A stretch of 64,000 nucleotides of DNA from Herbidospora solisilvae (lineage in GTDB: Bacteria; Actinomycetota; Actinomycetes; Streptosporangiales; Streptosporangiaceae). Positions 59,289 through 64,000 of this stretch are shown here, piece by piece. The first letter of the stretch is position 1, and each line of letters starts with the position of its first letter. A program made the translations under genes and the position numbers. The DNA lies in NCBI RefSeq assembly GCF_009901565.1, contig NZ_WXEW01000001.1, forward strand, positions 1,116,001 through 1,180,000, in the 5' to 3' direction. Below the pieces are notes generated by a model. The model was given only the letters and a program-made list of their open reading frames with translations. It did not search any database and was not told the DNA's origin.

Positions 59289-59645
59289 TCACCCGCGACG
59301 GTGATGTCTGCCGATGGATCGAGCGGTGATCGGCAGGCGGAGGCCGTTGTCGACGTAGAACCCGGTCAGCAGACCAACGTAGGACACTCCCATCCCCGCG
59401 ATGTGCCAGACGGGGCGGCGCCTACGCAGAAGGTATCCGGCCAACCCGCAAGCGAAGGTCAGGGACCCGACGGCGAACAGATGTGCGTTCTCCCGCCATC
59501 GCATCAGCGACATCACCACCAAGGTGGCGGACACCACCCCCAGCGCCCAGATGTAGATCCGCCCGGCACGCCGGTGACGTCGGCCGCCTTTGACCGAGAA
59601 GGCGGCCATGGCACCGGCGACGACACAGGTGAGTCTGGCGGGCAC
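59289..59645 (-). pseudogene. DUF2306-like membrane protein fragment
   Basis: The 118-residue frame contains GGRRHRRAGRIYIWALGVVS and RPVWHIAGMGVSYVGLLTGF followed by YVDNG, pieces of the DUF2306 membrane family. The first two helices are missing, and the last residues (LPITARSIGRHHRRG) do not match. It abuts the PadR remnant head to head near 59640. Confidence 0.65.
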
Positions 59646-59941
59646 GTGCAGCGCCAGAGCGAGGCCCCCAGCACGGTTACGCGGTCAAGGAAACGCTGCG
59701 CGAGGTCACCGACGGGAAGCTGGATCTGCCCACCGGCACCGTCTATCCGGCCCTCCATCGGTTGGAGCAGGCCGGACTGATCAGCGGGACCTGGTCGGTG
59801 GTGGCCGGACGCCGCCGCCGCACCTACCGGCTCACGCCGCAGGGCCATCACGCCTTGACCGAGGCGCGCCAGGGCTGGCGTGAGTTCACCGAGGTCATCT
59901 CCTCCGCCTTGAAGAGCGCGCCGTGGCCGGCCACGACCTGA
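59633..59941 (+). pseudogene. PadR-family regulator remnant without a start codon
   Basis: The frame after the in-frame TGA at 59630 reads HGYAVKETLREVTDGKLDLP, TGTVYPALHRLEQAGLISGT and YRLTPQGHHALTEARQGW, the winged helix of PadR. The first 15 to 20 family residues and any start codon are absent: no ATG, GTG or TTG lies between 59633 and the HGY motif. Its usual partner, a membrane protein gene, follows and is intact. Confidence 0.72.
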
Positions 59942-60483
59942 TCGACAGCCAGCTCCGCGTCCTGGCCCGGCGCCTGCCCGGTCCCGTCGTGGAGGAACTG
60001 GCCGACGGCCTGACTGAGACCTACCAGGCCCAGCTTCAGCGGCTCGGCGACCCGCAAGCCGCAGCCCTGGAGGCGGTCGCGGAGTTCGGCGATGCCGACA
60101 GCATCTGCGCGGCCTTCGTCCGCCAAGCGCCCAGCCGGGCCGCGGGCCGAGCACTGCCGGCCACCGGCCCGATCGTCGGCGCGATGTGGGCAATCGCTCT
60201 GGTGAACGCGCAAGCGTGGACCTGGCCGATGCCGTCCACCGCCGCCTTGGGTGGGGGTGCGGCGTTGACGCAGACGGTCTCATACCACTACAAGGCAGTG
60301 CGTCTGGCGGCCGTGAGCGGAGCCTTCGGGATGGTGCTGGTCGACGTGACGGTGTTGACCACGGCGACGGTGATGGCTCTGCCGTCGATTCTGATCGTCT
60401 GCGCGTTGACGGGCAGCGTCGCCCGGGTCGTCCTGACCGCTCAAATGCTGATCAGAATCGCTGACCCGCATTCAGGCCGGTGA
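59923..60483 (+). CDS. PadR-associated membrane protein (HAAS-like domain)
   Basis: This 186-residue protein starts with GTG inside the end of the PadR frame, the usual coupling of these pairs. Residues 1-75 are helical and acidic (VLARRLPGPVVEELADGLTE), like the HAAS signalling domain. Three or four membrane helices follow (VGAMWAIALVNAQAWTW, MVLVDVTVLTTATVMALPSI). The regulator before it is broken, so its control is probably lost. Confidence 0.75.
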   Translation: MAGHDLIDSQLRVLARRLPGPVVEELADGLTETYQAQLQRLGDPQAAALEAVAEFGDADSICAAFVRQAPSRAAGRALPATGPIVGAMWAIALVNAQAWTWPMPSTAALGGGAALTQTVSYHYKAVRLAAVSGAFGMVLVDVTVLTTATVMALPSILIVCALTGSVARVVLTAQMLIRIADPHSGR

Positions 60484-60555
60484 CGACACCATCTCGTCCA
60501 AGAAACACGCCCTTGCCCAGAACCCGCAGTCACCCAGTAAGTCACGCAGACGCCA

Positions 60556-60589
60556 AAAGAGGTGCCACGTGATCACGTGGCACCTCTTT
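60556..60589. terminator. Perfect 34-nt palindrome, terminator of the tRNA gene
   Basis: The stretch AAAGAGGTGCCACGTGATCA and its mirror (60556-60589) pair with no mismatch, with T or A runs at both ends. It directly follows tRNA-Pro in its direction of transcription and can also stop transcripts from the left. Confidence 0.85.
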
Positions 60590-60595
60590 CACCTG

Positions 60596-60669
<74 letters not shown>

Positions 60670-60752
60670 TTCACTGCTTCGTGCCCCTCAGGCACGGAAC
60701 AACCTTAGCGCAGATTCGCGCCCCGCGTGCACCGACGCGTAGTGTTGCGATC

Positions 60753-61169
60753 ATGGGAAGGCGTCCGCAGGTCGATCACGAGGAACTGGCGAGGCTCTCC
60801 GCCAGGGGCTGGTCCAACGCCGACCTGGCGGCCCACTTCGGTGTCACCGAGTCGGGCATCCTCCAGGCCAAGCGCTCGGCGGGCCTGTCGAAGCCCATGA
60901 CCGACCACTCCGCCGCCCTTCCCTGGAAGCTCGCCAGGTCCCACTCCCAGTCCGGCCCGGCCACCAACCTGCGGAATCTCTCGGCCGCCGCCCAGGGCCG
61001 CCCTGTGCCGAAAGAGAAGATCAACACGGCTCTGAGGTGGGCCCGGAGGCTCGTCGACAACGGCCTCGACATCGCCTACGACCCCGAGCAGGGCTTCCAC
61101 GAGATCGAGGCGTCAGACGTCTCGCACATCGCGCAGATCCTGAAGACCACCGAAACCAGGCTCGGTTAG
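60753..61169 (+). CDS. Helix-turn-helix protein of unknown function
   Basis: This 138-residue protein has an N-terminal HTH (LARLSARGWSNADLAAHFGV, then TESGILQAKRSAGL) like those of small regulators or recombination directionality factors. A basic middle and a C-terminal helical part (ALRWARRLVDNGLDIAYDPE) follow. There is no ribosome site upstream of ATG 60753, so it may be leaderless. It overlaps the convergent DUF6458-like gene by 3 bp. Confidence 0.7.
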   Translation: MGRRPQVDHEELARLSARGWSNADLAAHFGVTESGILQAKRSAGLSKPMTDHSAALPWKLARSHSQSGPATNLRNLSAAAQGRPVPKEKINTALRWARRLVDNGLDIAYDPEQGFHEIEASDVSHIAQILKTTETRLG

Positions 61170-61396
61170 AGCGTCTCGTCCCGCATGTCGACCGTGTTCA
61201 CCAGGTCGTCCTCGACCACCTGGTCCGATGAGTGGCGGCGGCGGGCGAGCAGGGTGGTCACCACGCCGCTGACCACACCGACGCACATCATGATCCAGCC
61301 GATCGCCTGAAGGTCGAAGCCGGGCGCCTCCCATTTCACGGCGAACGCCAGCACCGCCCCCACCACTACGAAAGCCAAACTGGCTCCAAATCCCAT
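61166..61396 (-). CDS. DUF6458-like small membrane protein
   Basis: This 76-residue protein has two membrane helices: MGFGASLAFVVVGAVLAFAV and AIGWIMMCVGVVSGVVTTLL, then a charged tail (RRRHSSDQVVEDDLVNTVDM). This matches the small actinobacterial DUF6458 family. ATG 61396 gives the family's usual MGFGAS start; the longer frame from 61423 is less likely. Confidence 0.8.
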   Translation of the reverse strand: MGFGASLAFVVVGAVLAFAVKWEAPGFDLQAIGWIMMCVGVVSGVVTTLLARRRHSSDQVVEDDLVNTVDMRDETL

Positions 61397-61488
61397 AAAG
61401 ACGCCGTCTACCCGGCAATTCATGGGTTACGCCCTCATTTCAGGGGCAGTCCGGTGTGTCGAAGACAAGCAGACAGCCGGAGGCAGAC

Positions 61489-62058
61489 ATGAGCGCCATC
61501 GCATGGGTGGTCGTGGTCGTAGCCGTCGTCGTGGCGCTGGGAGCCATCGGGTACGTCGTGGCGGGCCAGAGCCGGCGGCGCCACCTGCAGGACCGATTCG
61601 GCCCCGAATACGACCGTGTCGTCCAGGAGACCGACAGCCGCAGGGACGCCGAGCAGGAGTTGCTGGCCCGGGAGGCCCGCTACGCCGACCTCGACATCCG
61701 TCCCCTCGACGCCGAAGCGCGGGACACGTACGCGAAGAAGTGGCGGGAGGTGCAGGAGCGGTTCGTCGACGCGCCGAGCTTCGCCGTCACCGAGGCGGAC
61801 GCCCTGGTCACCGCCGTCATGGCCGACCGCGGCTACCCGACGGACGAGTTCGAGGAGCGCGTGAACGTCCTGTCGGTCGGGCACGCCGGGACCCTCGACC
61901 GCTACCGCCAGGCCCATGAGATCAGCGGCCGGGCCGCCCGGCAGGAGGCCACCACCGAGGATCTCCGCCAGGCCATGGTCCACTACCGCGCCCTGTTCGA
62001 CGAGCTTCTCGACGACGACGTGCACGCCCACTCGCCCCGCAAGGAGGCCGATCACTGA
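61489..62058 (+). CDS. Membrane-anchored protein of unknown function
   Basis: This 189-residue protein has one N-terminal membrane helix (AIAWVVVVVAVVVALGAIGY) and an acidic, helical cytoplasmic part. Its C-terminal 100 residues (YAKKWREVQERFVDAPSFAV, then AMVHYRALFDELL) share a pattern with the next protein, so the two genes look like diverged copies. GGAGG precedes the ATG, and the stop overlaps the next start (ATGA). Confidence 0.82.
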   Translation: MSAIAWVVVVVAVVVALGAIGYVVAGQSRRRHLQDRFGPEYDRVVQETDSRRDAEQELLAREARYADLDIRPLDAEARDTYAKKWREVQERFVDAPSFAVTEADALVTAVMADRGYPTDEFEERVNVLSVGHAGTLDRYRQAHEISGRAARQEATTEDLRQAMVHYRALFDELLDDDVHAHSPRKEADH

Positions 62059-62603
62059 TGACCACGTTCAACCCCTACGACCGTGACAGGACGGTCGAGA
62101 CCGACAAGGACGACGTCCTCGCCGACGACCACCGCAACGACGACAAGCTGGTCGCCTCCAACCTGGTCCCGGGCCCGCGTGACACCGACGACCGGGTGCC
62201 CGACGACCATGACCGCAACGCCGAGACCGCCCCCGTGGGCGTGGCCGGCAGCGCCTCCGTCACCTCGCCCGACGCGGTCGACGAGGCCCACCGCGACACC
62301 GCGGGCGACCTGTCCGACGCCGAAGAGGTCACCGTCGACGACACCGTGGACGACCCCGCGCCGAGCGCGGTCGACGACATCGACTTCGACGAGCGCTGGC
62401 GGGACATCAAGGCCGCGTTCGTCGACGACCCGCGCGAGTCGGTCGAGAAGGCCGACGCGCTGATCGACGAGGCCGTCTCGGCGCTGGCCGCCAAGCGCCA
62501 GTCGCTGGTCGACCAGTGGAAGAACTCCGGCACCAACGACACCGAGCAGCTCCGGCTCGCGCTGCGCGAGTACCGCAATCTGTTCGACCGGCTGAAGGGA
62601 TAA
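62058..62603 (+). CDS. Acidic protein of unknown function, related to the preceding gene product
   Basis: This 181-residue protein is very acidic: the first 110 residues are low-complexity Asp/Glu-rich and probably disordered. The folded C-terminal part (DERWRDIKAAFVDDPRESVE, then LRLALREYRNLFDRLKG) corresponds to the same region of the upstream membrane protein, with RW/KW, FVD-P, AD and YR-LFD-L in register. It has no membrane helix. Confidence 0.82.
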   Translation: MTTFNPYDRDRTVETDKDDVLADDHRNDDKLVASNLVPGPRDTDDRVPDDHDRNAETAPVGVAGSASVTSPDAVDEAHRDTAGDLSDAEEVTVDDTVDDPAPSAVDDIDFDERWRDIKAAFVDDPRESVEKADALIDEAVSALAAKRQSLVDQWKNSGTNDTEQLRLALREYRNLFDRLKG

Positions 62604-62608
62604 GTCAC

Positions 62609-62800
62609 ATGCTGGCCATCGCCGCGGCGGTCGTCTTCGGGATCGCCTTCCTGCTCGACCTGCTCAACGCCGACATCGGCATCGGGCTGACCGCCCTCAT
62701 CGCACTCGGACTCTGCCTCCTGGCCCTCCACCAGGCCGGCATCGGCACCGCGAGCGTCGGCAACGGCGGCTCCTGGCGCCGGGGCCGGGTCCGCAGGTAA
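62609..62800 (+). CDS. Small membrane protein
   Basis: This 63-residue protein has two hydrophobic helices (MLAIAAAVVFGIAFLLDLLN, IGIGLTALIALGLCLLALH) and a basic tail, WRRGRVRR. It follows the acidic-protein gene by 5 nt and is closed by a terminator. The family is unknown, but small proteins of this build are common in actinomycetes. Confidence 0.75.
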   Translation: MLAIAAAVVFGIAFLLDLLNADIGIGLTALIALGLCLLALHQAGIGTASVGNGGSWRRGRVRR

Positions 62801-62803
62801 CCC

Positions 62804-62857
62804 CGTACAGAAGAACCGCCGCGCGGCCGCTCAAGGCCGCGCGGCTTCTTTTTGTAC
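62804..62857 (+). terminator. Rho-independent terminator
   Basis: GCCGCGCGGCC (62818-62828) pairs with GGCCGCGCGGC (62835-62845) around a GCTCAA loop, followed by TTCTTTTT. AAGAA/TTCTT and GTACA/TGTAC extend the stem. Confidence 0.88.
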
Positions 62858-62919
62858 GGCTTCGCGAACCCGGAAAAACCCGTCGCCCCCCACCGGCGAG
62901 CCGTGGCACCATCCTCGGC

Positions 62920-62949
62920 ATGTTCACGACGTTCTTCCGAGTCGGCTAG
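62920..62949 (+). other. Possible 9-codon leader peptide
   Basis: A short frame, MFTTFFRVG followed by TAG, lies 92 bp before the methyltransferase gene. A small hairpin, CCAGCC/GGCTGG (62972-62986), follows it. It has no ribosome site, so it would be leaderless. Support is weak. Confidence 0.25.
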
Positions 62950-63041
62950 CGCTCCGCCAGCCACTCTGAGGCCCAGCCCGCGGCTGGCGAAGCGGGAACC
63001 GGCCATCCTGCCGTTCCCGGGCGCCGACCCGGAGTTGCGTC

Positions 63042-63953
63042 ATGCCCTCAGAGTTCCTCGTCCGTACCGTCACCGGCCTGGAAGACCTGACCGCCGCCGA
63101 GATCACCGAAGCCGGTCACCTCGTCGTCGACGTCACCAAACGCCAGCTCGTCGTGGAGGCCGCCGGTCCGATCGCGACCCGCCTGGCCGACGACCTGTTC
63201 GCGGTCCGGGCGTCGGTGCCCGACCCGGGCCGTACCAAGGCGGGCCTGCGGCAGGCCGTCGCCCGCCTCACCGCCCACCTCGACCCGGGCGTGCCGATCA
63301 GCGTCACCGCGTCGTTCACGGGCGCCCGGAACTTCAGCCGCCACGACATCGAGGACGCCATCGGCGAGCGCCTCGGCGTGCCCTACTTCTCCCGCCGCCA
63401 CGGCGCTCCGCCGCCGGGCACGGCGGATCTGCGGGTGACCCTCGACGGGAAGACGATGTGGCTGGGGGTACGCCCCCAGCCCACTCCCCTGCACCGCCGT
63501 GCCTGGCGGAAGGCCACGGTGGTGGGCAGCCTGCATCCGCCGGTCGCCGCGGCGATGGCCCGGCTGGCCGGCATCCGGCCCGGTCACGTGGTGTTCGACC
63601 CGTGCTGCGGGGCCGGGACGCTGCTCGTCGAGGCCCGGATCCAGGAGCCCGGCGCGCGCTACCACGGCACCGACGTCGACCCGGCGGCCATCCGGGCCGC
63701 ACGCCTCAACGATCCGGACATCGCCTGGCGTACCGAACCGGGAGAACCCGACCGGATGCTGGCCAATCCTCCCTGGGGGGTGCGGCTCCCCGCCGACGCG
63801 GTTCCCTCGGCGGGGTGGCCGGAGGCGGGGCGGCTGGTCGCGATCCTGGGTGAGGGCCAGCGGCTCGACCGCAGGTGGCGGACGGTCGCGGAGTATCCGC
63901 TGACCGTGGCCGGGAGGCATCCGCGCATCGTCGTCGCCTTGATAGGCAAGTAG
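63042..63953 (+). CDS. THUMP-type RNA methyltransferase (Trm11/RlmKL-like)
   Basis: This 303-residue protein has an N-terminal THUMP-like part (FLVRTVTGLEDLTAAEITEA to about 145). The methylase domain has FDPCCGAGTLLVEARIQEPG for SAM and NPPW in MLANPPWGVRLP, the motif for N2-guanine or N6-adenine methylation of RNA. It should modify tRNA or 23S rRNA. It is complete and follows a strong terminator. Confidence 0.85.
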   Translation: MPSEFLVRTVTGLEDLTAAEITEAGHLVVDVTKRQLVVEAAGPIATRLADDLFAVRASVPDPGRTKAGLRQAVARLTAHLDPGVPISVTASFTGARNFSRHDIEDAIGERLGVPYFSRRHGAPPPGTADLRVTLDGKTMWLGVRPQPTPLHRRAWRKATVVGSLHPPVAAAMARLAGIRPGHVVFDPCCGAGTLLVEARIQEPGARYHGTDVDPAAIRAARLNDPDIAWRTEPGEPDRMLANPPWGVRLPADAVPSAGWPEAGRLVAILGEGQRLDRRWRTVAEYPLTVAGRHPRIVVALIGK

Positions 63954-63968
63954 CGACTTGCCTATACT
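63939..63968 (+). promoter_or_regulatory. Promoter with embedded operator of the right-edge ArsR-like gene
   Basis: TTGATA (63939-63944) and TATACT (63963-63968) are 18 bp apart. A perfect 10-bp inverted repeat, ATAGGCAAGT (63942-63951) and ACTTGCCTAT (63956-63965), fills the spacer, so a bound repressor would block RNA polymerase. The -10 ends 7 nt before the GTG start, giving a leaderless mRNA. Confidence 0.8.
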
Positions 63969-63975
63969 CCTGCGG

Positions 63976-64000
63976 GTGGGTGACATCTACAAAGCCCTCG
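63976..64000 (+). CDS. Start of an ArsR-family regulator (cut by window edge)
   Basis: GTG 63976 begins MGDIYKAL, which matches the start of many ArsR-family repressors (DIxKALADPTRR). Only eight codons are visible. The operator inside its promoter fits autoregulation. Confidence 0.55.

Noticed and set aside
60556-60589. Perfect palindrome considered as an insertion or att site beside tRNA-Pro
   Set aside because: It has the features of a terminator (full stem with A/T runs just after the tRNA), and no repeat of the tRNA 3' end or integrase gene was seen.

Overview
The window is about 64 kb of very GC-rich DNA with actinomycete features: frequent GTG/TTG starts, dense translationally coupled operons, rare TTA codons, a SARP regulator and LAL-type regulators. 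A filamentous actinomycete is most likely; Streptosporangiales (for example a Nonomuraea-like genus) is my inference from overall gene style, not something the sequence proves.

Positions 1 to about 45,550 form one large biosynthetic gene cluster that is cut off at the left edge. From left to right it holds: (a) a modular type I polyketide synthase on the minus strand with a KSQ-AT-ACP loading module and a KS-AT-DH-(KR...) first module; (b) two stand-alone condensation-domain proteins, the second with a carrier-like tail lacking its attachment serine; (c) an ACP, acyl/aminoacyl-AMP ligase and fold-III PLP decarboxylase cassette, suggesting an amino acid decarboxylated while bound to a carrier; (d) an unrecognised 296-residue protein coupled to a cysteine desulfurase, a possible sulfur-handling module; (e) an 18-gene minus-strand operon (32427 down to 16148) that starts with KR, ACP, DH, a GcvT-like protein and a fused KS-CLF, the signature of a highly reducing type II (polyene-forming) PKS. 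The operon continues with a nitroreductase, an FAD monooxygenase, an epoxide-hydrolase-like protein, FabD, one canonical and one degenerate AcpS-like protein, a SnoaL-like protein with a zinc ribbon, a hydrolase, an intracellular beta-helix protein, an ABC exporter and a regulator.

From 32.5 to 45.5 kb lie an aromatic-hydroxylase-type flavoprotein, a SARP activator, an aldo/keto-reductase homologue lacking two catalytic residues, a two-component system, a UbiA prenyltransferase, 2-isopropylmalate synthase, a TTA-containing LAL regulator and an acyl-CoA carboxylase carboxyltransferase. Heptamer direct repeats with 11-bp spacing, typical of SARP sites, precede the flavoprotein (three copies, next to a TATGAT box and an apparently leaderless GTG start) and the aldo/keto-reductase gene (two copies). 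I infer a product combining a reduced polyene acyl chain, a modular polyketide part and an amide-linked amine, with sulfur and prenyl groups as open possibilities.

From 45.7 to 55.3 kb is a secreted-carbohydrate region: a GH92 mannosidase, a GH95-family hydrolase with a ricin-type lectin tail, a secreted RTX-repeat protein, a GNAT acetyltransferase and a decayed TetR/MFS pair. From 55.3 to 59.3 kb is an arsenic-type island: a broken ArsO-like flavoprotein, then an intact flavoprotein with CCG ends, a small wHTH-like protein, an MFS transporter and ArsR. A second pair of broken genes (DUF2306-like and PadR) meets head to head near 59.64 kb. From 60.5 kb rightwards the DNA looks like ordinary chromosome: tRNA-Pro(GGG), an HTH protein, small membrane and acidic proteins, a THUMP-type RNA methyltransferase and the start of an ArsR-family gene with a clear promoter-operator.
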